Source: Propionibacteriaceae bacterium (GTDB lineage Bacteria; Actinomycetota; Actinomycetes; Propionibacteriales; Propionibacteriaceae). Taken from it: 19,723 nucleotides of DNA. Position numbers and translations under genes: made by a program. The notes below the pieces were generated by a model. That model was not told the DNA's origin, did no database searches, and worked only from the letters and a program-made list of their open reading frames with translations. The stretch spans positions 1-19,723 of the forward strand of contig JAUNUL010000012.1 of NCBI GenBank assembly GCA_030538175.1. Direction: 5' to 3'. Shown here one piece after another: positions 13,238-19,723 of the stretch (position 1 is the first letter of the stretch; each line of letters opens with the position of its first letter).

Positions 13238-16200
13238 TCAACGCTGCAAGTGCCCGTGGCGATGGCAGGTCCGCGAGATCGACTGCTCCCGCAGGACGCT
13301 GAGAAGCTCACGGCGACCGTTCGCCAGCACCCGGCCGCCGAGCGCGACGACACCGGCGCACGACAACCGGTTCGCGACCTGAGCGGACTGCACGGGCGGC
13401 CCCACTACCCGGACCCGCTCCCCGTCAAACCGGTCGGCGAATGCGGCATCGGTCTCCAAGCGCACCTCGCACCGCAGGATGTGCCCACCGAGCTGGGTGG
13501 CATACGGCGCCTCCGGCGCGATACTCAACGCCAGCGGCGCACCGACCCGACGGGCCGCCAACACGACCCGCAGCACCTCCACCAGCCTGGATTCCGCCAG
13601 CCCCCTGACCGTCAACGCTGCCGGCACACGGCGCAGAATGTTCTCCTGCACCCCCAGGTCGGCCAACACGAGGTCCGGGCGCAGGACGTCCCGCCAGGCC
13701 AAGGCATCCGACTCAGCAGCGGCCTGCAACCAGGCCCGATCCTCGGGTTCGGTCACCAGCGATGTGAAGACGCCCAGAGTGTGGCCGAGCTCGTCGTCGA
13801 TCCGGACCCCCCGCACCGGCGGGGCAACCTCGGTCCACTGCCCGAACTGCTGCACATAGTCCGGCCCGCCCACCTTCGCGCCGACGCAGCCCTTCCCACC
13901 GCCGAAGGGTTGGCGACCGATGATCGTGCCGGTGGTGTCGCGATTGACGTACGCATTGCCGACCCCGACCCGAGCCAGCCAGTGGGCCACCTCCTCGCTG
14001 TCGAGGGAGTGCAAGCCACCGCTCACGGCGACGGTGGTGTCGTGCTGCCACCGGATCGCCTCGTCGAGGGAGCGCGCCCGCATGATGCCGAGCACCGGCC
14101 CCAACACCGGGGTGCGGTGGAACCAGGACCCGGGCTGGACGCCGACCCGCACCCCGGGTGACCAGAGCCGCCCGGAATCATCCAGAGGTGTCGGCTCGAT
14201 CAGCCAGGACTCCCCCGGATCAAGGGTCGTGAGGGCCCTGGCCAAGTCCGCCTTGGGGGCGGTGGCCAAGGGGCCCGTCGTGACGCTCAGGTCCGTCGGC
14301 CAGCCGACCCGCAGCGAGGTGACTGCATCAACGAGCTGGTCCCGGAAGCGGCGCGAGGCGCCCACCTCGCCCACGAGGATCGCCAGGGAGGCCGCGCCCC
14401 CATGCTGCCCGGTGTGACCGAAGGCGGAGGCGACCAAGTCGATGATCGACTCTTCGATGTCCGCGGCGTCCGTGATGATCAGGGCATTGCGGCCCGCAAG
14501 GTTGGCAATGACACCGTGCCCACCGGAACGCCGGACGCGGGCCTCAATCAACGCACGTGCAGCAGCCCACGGCCCGGTGACCACCACCGCATCGATGTGA
14601 TCGTGCCCGGTCAGCGCGTGGATCAGTTCGGGCTGCGCACCGCGCACCACTTGGACGACGTCCCCGATATCCGTGCCGCCGTCATTGATGCCTGCCGCGT
14701 GCAGCGCCTCGACGAGGATCTCGCTGCAGCGGGGGGCGCCCGGCGCCGGCACGACCACAACCGCCGAGCCCGCAGCGAGGGCGGCGAATAGACCGCTGGA
14801 CCCGCAGGCCACCGGCGACACGGCCGCTGGCAGCACCACCGTCAGGTCGTGCGGGGTAAAGGTGAGCCCATCGGTCAGGAACCGATCGGTGGCGAGCTCG
14901 ACCGCGCGATCCGCGTACCACAGCGCACAGTCCACCGCCGCCGACACTTCATGATCGGCCTCCGCAACCGGCCGCCCAGACTCCGCCACCAGGGCGGTCA
15001 CGAGGTCACCCCGACGGGCTTCCAACGCATCCGCGGCCTGACGCAACGCTGCGGCCCTCTCGGTTGCGTCGCGGTCGGCCCAGATCGCCCCCGCCGCCCT
15101 GCCCCGCGCGACCACTGCGTCGACCTGCGGGGCTGCGGTGAGGACCTGCGACCACGGCGGGGCGGGCTCGGCGGCGACCAGCCCGGCAGCCCAGGCACGG
15201 ACCTCAGCCAGGTGCGGGTCCGAATCAGGAGTGTTGACAAACCTCCTGGACGTCCTGTCGACGTCGAAGGCCGAGGGCCGCTTCGGGGAGCGGTGCGGGG
15301 CGGTCGGCACGGTGCCCATCGCCGCCACGGCCCCCCGGAACCGCTCCTCCGCCGCCTCCAGTTGATTGCCGAACATGGCGTGCAGGAAATTCTCCGGCTG
15401 GGCGTTCTCCTCCAGCCGCTGGATGATGTACGTCGAGGCCAGCTCGAAGTGATCCTTCGGCACCACTGGGGAATAGAGGATCACCGACCCGACCGTGTCC
15501 CGCACGGCCCGCACCTTGGCCGGTGCCCAACCATTCGACATCTCGATGTCGACCCGGTCCGCGACGCCCCGACCACGCGCCAACAGATAGGCCAAGGCGA
15601 TGTCATAGAGGTTGTGTGTGCCGATCCCGACATGAAATCCGGGTCCATGCTCTTGCGACATCGCCCGATCGATCAGCGTCAGATAGCAGGCATCGGTCTC
15701 CGCCTTGGTCGAGAACGGCGCCAACGCCCACCCCTGCACCGCGGATTCGACCCGTTCGAGCGCGAGGTTCGCGCCCTTCACCAAGCGGACCTTGATGGGT
15801 GCGCCACCTGCGGCATGACGGTGCTGGGCAAACTCGATCAAGCGCTCGAGTGCCGCCCGGGAATCCGGCAAGTACGCCTGGAGCGCCAGCCCGGCGGAGA
15901 CCTGCCGGAACTCCGGCTCCGACAGCAGGCGGGTGAAGACCGCCAACCCGAGATCGAGATCGCGGTATTCAGCGAGATCGAGGTTGACGAATGCGTTCTT
16001 CGCTGCAGCCACCCGGAAGACATCCCGCAGGCGGGCGACGACGCGGTCGACGGCGCCGTCGAGATCCCAGTACGCCATCCGCGGCGTCAGGTCTGCCACG
16101 TCGATCGAGACGTGATCGACCCCCGGTATCGCCAACAGATCCAGCACCCCGCGCAGCCGTTCGTCGGCACCGCGCTCCCCGACGACCGCCTGGCCGAGCA

Positions 16201-16657
16201 GGTTGAAGTTGAGTTGGAATCCATTGCGCCGGGCCTCACGCACCCGACGGGCGAGGTTGGCCGGTTCGGTGTCCATGACGAGGTGCCCGATGAGCTGGCG
16301 CCACCGCTGGCGGGCCAACCGGACCACCAGGGCAGGGGCAGTCGCGGCGAGTGAGGCGGTGGAGGACAGCAGCGCCCGATCCACCGGTGACAGGAATTGG
16401 CTGGTGTCTTCCGTGAGCCGACCGAGCTCACGGGCTGCCACCGTTACGCTTTCGGGCCGCACCACCTTGTCGACGAACCGGATGGACACGTCCGAGCCAT
16501 CACGGTCCCGAACCAAGCCCGCCAGTTGGGCAGCAGCACGGCGCTCGAAGAGCGGTGATTCCCCTCGGGCAGGCGCGAGCCATCGCCTGGCCAAGACACA
16601 GGCAGGCTCGACCAACTCGGTCAGATCTGCCGGCTCGACGAAAGCAGTGGGGGACAT
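13238..16657 (-). CDS. putA: PutA-type proline dehydrogenase with degenerate aldehyde dehydrogenase domain
   Basis: PutA proteins oxidise proline to glutamate through a flavin PRODH domain and an NAD-dependent aldehyde dehydrogenase (ALDH) domain. This 1,139-residue protein has PRODH features (FNLLGQAVVGE, VNLDLAEYRDLDL, LALQAYLPDS, VRLVKGANL, GTHNLYDIA), an ALDH-fold region (~500-985) and a C-terminal ~150-residue extension, like type B PutA. The ALDH region lacks its key residues at preserved spacing: Val613 for the oxyanion Asn, Val636 for the cofactor Lys, Asn719 for the base Glu, Gly753 for the nucleophilic Cys, Pro850 for the cofactor Glu. In PRODH, Gln413 replaces one of the paired Arg that bind proline. 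The start has an AGGAGC ribosome site. The frame is open throughout, so this is a maintained pseudoenzyme rather than a pseudogene. Confidence 0.9.
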   Translation of the reverse strand: MSPTAFVEPADLTELVEPACVLARRWLAPARGESPLFERRAAAQLAGLVRDRDGSDVSIRFVDKVVRPESVTVAARELGRLTEDTSQFLSPVDRALLSSTASLAATAPALVVRLARQRWRQLIGHLVMDTEPANLARRVREARRNGFQLNFNLLGQAVVGERGADERLRGVLDLLAIPGVDHVSIDVADLTPRMAYWDLDGAVDRVVARLRDVFRVAAAKNAFVNLDLAEYRDLDLGLAVFTRLLSEPEFRQVSAGLALQAYLPDSRAALERLIEFAQHRHAAGGAPIKVRLVKGANLALERVESAVQGWALAPFSTKAETDACYLTLIDRAMSQEHGPGFHVGIGTHNLYDIALAYLLARGRGVADRVDIEMSNGWAPAKVRAVRDTVGSVILYSPVVPKDHFELASTYIIQRLEENAQPENFLHAMFGNQLEAAEERFRGAVAAMGTVPTAPHRSPKRPSAFDVDRTSRRFVNTPDSDPHLAEVRAWAAGLVAAEPAPPWSQVLTAAPQVDAVVARGRAAGAIWADRDATERAAALRQAADALEARRGDLVTALVAESGRPVAEADHEVSAAVDCALWYADRAVELATDRFLTDGLTFTPHDLTVVLPAAVSPVACGSSGLFAALAAGSAVVVVPAPGAPRCSEILVEALHAAGINDGGTDIGDVVQVVRGAQPELIHALTGHDHIDAVVVTGPWAAARALIEARVRRSGGHGVIANLAGRNALIITDAADIEESIIDLVASAFGHTGQHGGAASLAILVGEVGASRRFRDQLVDAVTSLRVGWPTDLSVTTGPLATAPKADLARALTTLDPGESWLIEPTPLDDSGRLWSPGVRVGVQPGSWFHRTPVLGPVLGIMRARSLDEAIRWQHDTTVAVSGGLHSLDSEEVAHWLARVGVGNAYVNRDTTGTIIGRQPFGGGKGCVGAKVGGPDYVQQFGQWTEVAPPVRGVRIDDELGHTLGVFTSLVTEPEDRAWLQAAAESDALAWRDVLRPDLVLADLGVQENILRRVPAALTVRGLAESRLVEVLRVVLAARRVGAPLALSIAPEAPYATQLGGHILRCEVRLETDAAFADRFDGERVRVVGPPVQSAQVANRLSCAGVVALGGRVLANGRRELLSVLREQSISRTCHRHGHLQR

Positions 16658-16684
16658 GCCGCTCCTGGATATGACTGGCTCCTC

Positions 16685-16690
16685 AGGCTA
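16685..16690 (-). promoter_or_regulatory. Possible -10 element (TAGCCT) of the putA-type gene
   Basis: TAGCCT on the minus strand fits TANNNT and would start transcription near 16678, giving a ~20-nt leader that contains the AGGAGC ribosome site before the ATG at 16657. No -35 is visible. It lies in an 82-bp divergent intergenic region shared with the GNAT gene. Confidence 0.3.
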
Positions 16691-16725
16691 GTCGGACGAC
16701 CGGGCCGGCGCCACGAGTCCGGGGA

Positions 16726-16731
16726 TAACAT
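16726..16731 (+). promoter_or_regulatory. -10 element (TAACAT) for the GNAT gene
   Basis: TAACAT lies 8 nt upstream of the GTG at 16740, so the mRNA would start within two bases of the start codon. No ribosome site is present. The spacing is two bases longer than at the other leaderless-looking starts. Confidence 0.4.
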
Positions 16732-16739
16732 GGACATTC

Positions 16740-17333
16740 GTGGCCAAGCTGTCCCTTCGCCCGGCATCCGTCGCAGATGCCTCAGGTTGCGCGGCGATCT
16801 ATGCCCCCTATGTGCTGAACACAGCGATTTCCTTCGAGGAGATCCCGCCCAGTGCCGTCCAGATGACGGAACGGATCCGGCACAAGAGCACCAGCCATGG
16901 CTGGTTCGTCGCCACCGAGGCCGATCGTCTGCTCGGGTTCGCGTACGCGGGCACCTATCGCGAACGCGAGGCCTGGCAGTGGGTGTGTGAAACGTCGATC
17001 TATCTCGACCCGCTCGCCGCAGGGCGGGGCGTCGGGCGGCAGCTCTATGGGGTTCTGCTGGAGCATCTGGCGGCCCGCGGCTTCCGGGTAGCGGTGGCGA
17101 GCATCGCCCTGCCGAACGCCGCAAGCGTCGCGCTGCATCAATCGCTGGGCTTCGAGCACTTTGGCACGTCTCCCGGAGTGGGCTTCAAACACCACCAGTG
17201 GATCGATGTGGCGTGGTTCCAGCGTCATCTCGGCTCCGGGACAACGACACCGGCTGAACCCCTGCAGGCGTCGGTTGTGAATCCCGGTCAAGGAGCCGGT
17301 TCGGATCAGGGGGTCGGTTCGGCGTCGAGATAG
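16740..17333 (+). CDS. GNAT acetyltransferase, phosphinothricin acetyltransferase-like
   Basis: A 197-residue GNAT enzyme of the PAT/BAR branch that transfers acetyl from acetyl-CoA to an amine. Recognised from AAIYAPYVLNTAISFEE, GFAYAGTYREREAWQWVCETSIYLDP, the acetyl-CoA loop GRGVGRQLYGVLLEHL, and the closing VASIALPNAASVALHQSLGFEHFGTSPGVGFKHHQWIDVAWFQRHL, all at PAT positions. The true substrate is unknown; many PAT homologues acetylate methionine sulfone/sulfoximine or other amino-acid analogues. About 30 extra residues after the fold (GSGTTTPAEPLQASVVNPGQG) look disordered. The last 28 nt overlap the 3' end of the convergent YchJ-like gene. GTG start chosen from family alignment and the -10 at 16726. 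Confidence 0.9.
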   Translation: MAKLSLRPASVADASGCAAIYAPYVLNTAISFEEIPPSAVQMTERIRHKSTSHGWFVATEADRLLGFAYAGTYREREAWQWVCETSIYLDPLAAGRGVGRQLYGVLLEHLAARGFRVAVASIALPNAASVALHQSLGFEHFGTSPGVGFKHHQWIDVAWFQRHLGSGTTTPAEPLQASVVNPGQGAGSDQGVGSASR

Positions 17334-17689
17334 AACCACCGGTTGGCCCGGCGCCGAAAGCGGGACCGCTCGTGGAGCCGACCCGGCGTACCCCCCGCGC
17401 GGTAGCGGGCCACGAACTCCACGATCCCGTCCGCATCCTCGGGCCCACCGGCGACGACGTCGACGATCTCGAGGCCCAGCCATACCTGGTCACCGAGCGT
17501 GACCTCGGCCGGCCGGGTGCTCGGATGCCATGTGCGCCACAGATGATCGGCCGCGCCGACGGCGAACGCGGCGTACCGGGAACGCATCAGTTGCTCAGCG
17601 GTCCCGGCCTGCTGGCGGCTGTCGATGAGCGGTTGGCAGCACTCGGCGTACGCCAACCCGCTCCCACAGGGACAGTCCTGATCAGTCAT
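17306..17689 (-). CDS. ychJ: YchJ-like protein (UPF0225) with SEC-C zinc motif
   Basis: 127 residues. The N-terminal SEC-C motif [15 protein letters not shown] is a zinc-binding knuckle like that at the SecA C-terminus. The next segment, [31 protein letters not shown], is the YchJ signature, and the C-terminus has the NTF2-like [30 protein letters not shown] pattern. It looks complete and is slightly shorter than E. coli YchJ. Its molecular function is not established. The ATG lies inside dcd, overlapping its last 8 nt, so the two are co-translated. The 3' end overlaps the convergent GNAT gene by 28 nt. Confidence 0.92.
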   Translation of the reverse strand: MTDQDCPCGSGLAYAECCQPLIDSRQQAGTAEQLMRSRYAAFAVGAADHLWRTWHPSTRPAEVTLGDQVWLGLEIVDVVAGGPEDADGIVEFVARYRAGGTPGRLHERSRFRRRANRWFYLDAEPTP

Positions 17690-18275
17690 CCTCGGCCGAC
17701 TCGACCGCCGTGCGATGGAAGTTCAGAAACGAACGGCTCGGCGTCGGCCCCCGCTGGCCCTGGTAGCGGGACCCGTAGACCGTCGAGCCATACGGCTCCT
17801 CCGCGGGCGAGGACAGCATGAAGAAGCAGAGCTGGCCGATCTTCATGCCGGGCCACAGTTTGATCGGCAGGGTCGCCATGTTGGACAGCTCGAGCGTGAC
17901 GTGACCACTGAATCCCGGATCGATGAAGCCGGCAGTTGAGTGGGTCAGCAGACCGAGCCGGCCGAGGGATGACTTGCCCTCCAACCGTGCCGCGACGTCC
18001 GTTGGCAGCGTGACCATCTCGAGCGTGGAGCCCAGCACGAATTCGCCCGGGTGCAGGATGAACGGATCATCGCTGTCCGGCTCGACCATCCTGGTCAGCT
18101 CGGACTGGGCTTCCGCAGGGTCGATATGGGGATACCGGTGGTTCTCAAACACCCGGAAATAGCGGTCCAGCCGCACGTCCACGCTGGACGGCTGCACCAT
18201 CGATGGCGTCCAAGGGTCCAAGCCGATCTGGCCCGCAGCGATGCGGGCTCGGATATCACGGTCCGAGAGCAACAC
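17682..18275 (-). CDS. dcd: dCTP deaminase, probably bifunctional dCTP deaminase/dUTPase
   Basis: 197 residues. Converts dCTP to dUTP and, in the actinobacterial/archaeal bifunctional type, directly to dUMP, feeding thymidylate synthesis. Family features: [21 protein letters not shown] start, [11 protein letters not shown] (100-110), [21 protein letters not shown] with the catalytic Glu129, MKIGQLCFF and the C-terminal [16 protein letters not shown]. The close match to mycobacterial Rv0321, known to be bifunctional, supports the dUMP-forming role. That is inference from similarity. The GTG start is fixed by a leaderless-type -10 (TAGGCT) 6 nt upstream. It lies 27 nt after the PepSY lipoprotein gene and overlaps the YchJ-like gene. 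Confidence 0.95.
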   Translation of the reverse strand: MLLSDRDIRARIAAGQIGLDPWTPSMVQPSSVDVRLDRYFRVFENHRYPHIDPAEAQSELTRMVEPDSDDPFILHPGEFVLGSTLEMVTLPTDVAARLEGKSSLGRLGLLTHSTAGFIDPGFSGHVTLELSNMATLPIKLWPGMKIGQLCFFMLSSPAEEPYGSTVYGSRYQGQRGPTPSRSFLNFHRTAVESAEDD

Positions 18276-18281
18276 GCGGCG

Positions 18282-18287
18282 AGCCTA
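18282..18287 (-). promoter_or_regulatory. -10 element (TAGGCT) for leaderless dcd transcript
   Basis: TAGGCT, then CGCCGC, then GTG at 18275 on the minus strand. The whole stretch nearly duplicates the pirin start region, including an identical six-base spacer. An overlapping TATAGG (18284-18289) is a less well-placed alternative. Confidence 0.55.
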
Positions 18288-18302
18288 TAGCACCCCGGGC
18301 CG

Positions 18303-18911
18303 TCAACGGTCCACGCGGACGACCCGACCGTCACGGACGTCAATGAGGACCTCGACATCGTCGGCATCCGGGGTGTCGATGGTCACCTCCCAGACAGCGA
18401 TGTCGTTGTCGTCAGCGAGCTCGACGTCGTCGAGGGTGCCCGGCACCTCGCGCAGCGCAGCCTCGATGGCGTGGCTCAGTGAGAGCCCGGCCTGGCCGAG
18501 CCGACGGGTGTCATCTCGGTCCGCCTCCTCGTCCTCCTGCTTCGTCACGGTCCGGCCATCGGCCGACACCTCCACCTCGTGGGTGCGGGTGTCCACCATG
18601 ACGTGGACCTCCCAGGCGCCCTCGTCGTCCTCCGCGTCGATCTCGAACGGGGTGCCCTTGGCAGCGTCCGCCGCTGTCGAGATGGCCTGCAGCGCTGCCT
18701 TGTTCCGGGCATCCGCAGTCTGGCCGGGCTCGGCGGCGGCCGTGGTCGTGGCTGCCGGGGGCGCTGATGGCTGGGCGGGTTCCGCTGGCTGGGTTGGCGC
18801 CGAGGGCGCCGTCTCCTCGGGTTTGGTCTCATCCGAGGAGCAGGCAGCCACCGTCAGGGCGAGCAGTCCGGCCGCGATGCTGGCGGCGATTTTCCGGGCT
18901 GTATGTCGCAT
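18303..18911 (-). CDS. PepSY-domain lipoprotein
   Basis: 202 residues from the ATG at 18911. The start is chosen because MRHTARKIAASIAAGLLALTVAAC is a complete lipoprotein signal, with the lipidated Cys in VAAC at position 24, and because a GAGGAA ribosome site overlaps the FHA gene's stop. After a Pro/Thr/Ala linker come two PepSY-like repeats: about 65-125 (AALQAISTAADAAKGTPFEIDAEDDEGAWEVHVMVDTRTHEVEVSADGRTV) and about 140-202 (SHAIEAALREVPGTLDDVELADD to VLIDVRDGRVVRVDR), each with the W-E-V strand pattern. PepSY domains often inhibit peptidases or act as exported ligand-binding modules; no target is evident. Very acidic, at the outer face of the membrane. Operonic with the FHA gene (7-nt gap). 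Confidence 0.88.
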   Translation of the reverse strand: MRHTARKIAASIAAGLLALTVAACSSDETKPEETAPSAPTQPAEPAQPSAPPAATTTAAAEPGQTADARNKAALQAISTAADAAKGTPFEIDAEDDEGAWEVHVMVDTRTHEVEVSADGRTVTKQEDEEADRDDTRRLGQAGLSLSHAIEAALREVPGTLDDVELADDNDIAVWEVTIDTPDADDVEVLIDVRDGRVVRVDR

Positions 18912-18918
18912 GGTTTCC

Positions 18919-19723
18919 TCAGGCTGGGTGGTCCACATGGATGCTGACGCCATCCCCGAGATCCAGCACACAGCCGGGGAAGATCCGCACTGCCTCACCG
19001 GGGGTGAGCGGCTCGGGCTCCGGCTGCCCCGGTCGGATCAACAGGGTGCCGTTGGTGGAATGCAGATCGATCGCGACCACTTCCCAGCCATCGGGACTCA
19101 CCTGCAGGTGCGTACGGCTGATATCGGTGCTGGGGCTGACGACCGTCAGCAGCTTCGGGAGCTCGTCCCGTGACACCTTGCTGGCCTGCGGGGAACGGCC
19201 GATCAGGACGCTCCTGTCGATCTCGACCTCCTGGCCATCGGTGACCCGCAGCACGGCCATGACCGGGCGCTGCATGATGCGCGCCTGACCCTGCAGCTGA
19301 CCACCGCACCGGCGGCACCGGGCGGCATCGGGCGGGTTCGCGTGGCCATGCTCACAGAGCAACCCCAGCACCGCGCCCTCACCCAGCTCCTGCTCGGCTG
19401 GCGGTTGGGACATCCCGGCCGCCGGCGCCTGCGGGACGGCCTGCAGCGGAGCACGCTGGAACGGCGAACCCTGCTGGGGAGCCGGCTGCTGAGGCATCGG
19501 GTGACCGCTGCCGTACGCCGGCGTGGGCGCCCCGAACCCCGGTCCTGCCGGTGCAGGCGGCGTCGGCGCTCCGAACCCCGGTCCTGTCGGGGCGGGCGGC
19601 GAGGCGAACCCGTGTCCACCCGGCGCGGGCGGCGGGGGTGCGAACTGGTTGGGCGCTGCCGGGGCATCCGGTGCAGATGCGGCCGAGGCAGCGTCCGGAG
19701 CGGAGCCAGCCGAGGCAACGCCA
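18919..19723 (-). CDS. FHA-domain protein with zinc-ribbon, N-terminus beyond the window
   Basis: The frame is open from the right edge to the TGA at 18919, giving at least 267 residues. The visible N-terminal part is Pro/Ala/Gly-rich and repetitive (GPGFGAPTP units). A Met in this frame at 19497 is unlikely to be the start because the upstream sequence continues the same composition. Next comes a four-cysteine ribbon (CEHGHANPPDAARCRRCGG), then the FHA domain: VLIGRSP, ISRTHLQVSPDGWEVVAIDLHSTNGT and a closing VLDLGDGVSIHV. The phosphothreonine-binding Arg, Ser, His and Asn of FHA domains are present. It probably binds Ser/Thr-phosphorylated partners. In Actinobacteria such genes often sit with VWA, PP2C or kinase genes, which may lie beyond the edge. 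Confidence 0.88.
   Translation of the reverse strand, partial: GVASAGSAPDAASAASAPDAPAAPNQFAPPPPAPGGHGFASPPAPTGPGFGAPTPPAPAGPGFGAPTPAYGSGHPMPQQPAPQQGSPFQRAPLQAVPQAPAAGMSQPPAEQELGEGAVLGLLCEHGHANPPDAARCRRCGGQLQGQARIMQRPVMAVLRVTDGQEVEIDRSVLIGRSPQASKVSRDELPKLLTVVSPSTDISRTHLQVSPDGWEVVAIDLHSTNGTLLIRPGQPEPEPLTPGEAVRIFPGCVLDLGDGVSIHVDHPA
19532..19620 (-). repeat. In-frame Pro/Gly repeats in the FHA protein
   Basis: CCGAACCCCGGTCCTG occurs on the plus strand at 19532-19547 and 19571-19586 (39-nt offset, 13 codons), with a decayed third copy near 19605. In protein these give PAGPGFGAPTP and PTGPGFGAPTP, then GGHGFASPP. They form a flexible linker; similar repeats are prone to length change. Confidence 0.7.

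Noticed and set aside
14849..16354. Long plus-strand open frame (501 codons) opposite the putA-type gene
   Set aside because: It lies wholly within a recognisable PRODH/ALDH gene, and its product has shadow-type composition without motifs.
18912..18998. Longer PepSY lipoprotein starting at 18998
   Set aside because: It would place 29 unrelated residues before a complete lipoprotein signal peptide and overlap the FHA gene extensively.
1..19723. CRISPR arrays, tRNA/rRNA genes, insertion sequences or prophage genes
   Set aside because: No regularly spaced repeats, cloverleaf-like segments, transposase or phage motifs were seen on either strand.

Overview
The window is very GC-rich and has frequent GTG starts, dense gene packing and several leaderless-looking gene starts. 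The gene set includes a mycobacterial-type bifunctional dCTP deaminase/dUTPase, an EtfD-like iron-sulfur membrane oxidoreductase, GPP34 proteins, DUF2277 and a PutA of about 1,140 residues. This points to a high-GC Actinomycetota chromosome. A Propionibacteriales-like lineage is a guess. It reads as core chromosome: I saw no insertion sequences, phage genes, tRNAs, rRNAs or CRISPR arrays.

Layout. Positions 1-2132 hold a gene tail at the left edge and three minus-strand genes of unknown function (an unrecognised 180-residue protein, DUF2277, and a one-pass membrane protein with a duplicated cysteine module). Positions 2165-6620 form a tightly coupled minus-strand operon: a glycine betaine/choline-type ABC importer (ATPase with CBS domain and an unusual coiled-coil/repeat tail, two permeases, lipoprotein receptor) followed by deoC. 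The second permease gene carries an in-frame amber codon near its start. Plus-strand genes follow: a pirin (6752), two tandem GPP34 proteins (7543, 8232), a large EtfD-like oxidoreductase (8994) and a 62-residue acidic protein with two HESGYSE motifs (11270). That last gene sits directly behind a perfect 20-bp AT-rich palindrome and is followed by a strong hairpin.

Positions 11554-13198 hold a minus-strand DUF2231/cytochrome b5 fusion divergent from a YigZ/IMPACT protein. Positions 13238-16657 encode a PutA-type protein whose aldehyde dehydrogenase domain keeps its fold and residue spacing but lacks the catalytic cysteine, general base, oxyanion asparagine and both cofactor-binding residues. 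A divergent phosphinothricin-type GNAT acetyltransferase follows. The right end is a minus-strand block: an FHA protein (running off the window), a PepSY lipoprotein, dcd and a YchJ-like SEC-C protein.

Most interesting points: the apparently dead aldehyde dehydrogenase domain in PutA; the amber codon in the osmolyte permease; the palindrome plus small repeat protein; and a recurrent TANNNT-6 nt-start arrangement at six genes, which implies leaderless mRNAs and fixes several starts. All family assignments come from reading the sequence by eye, without database searches.
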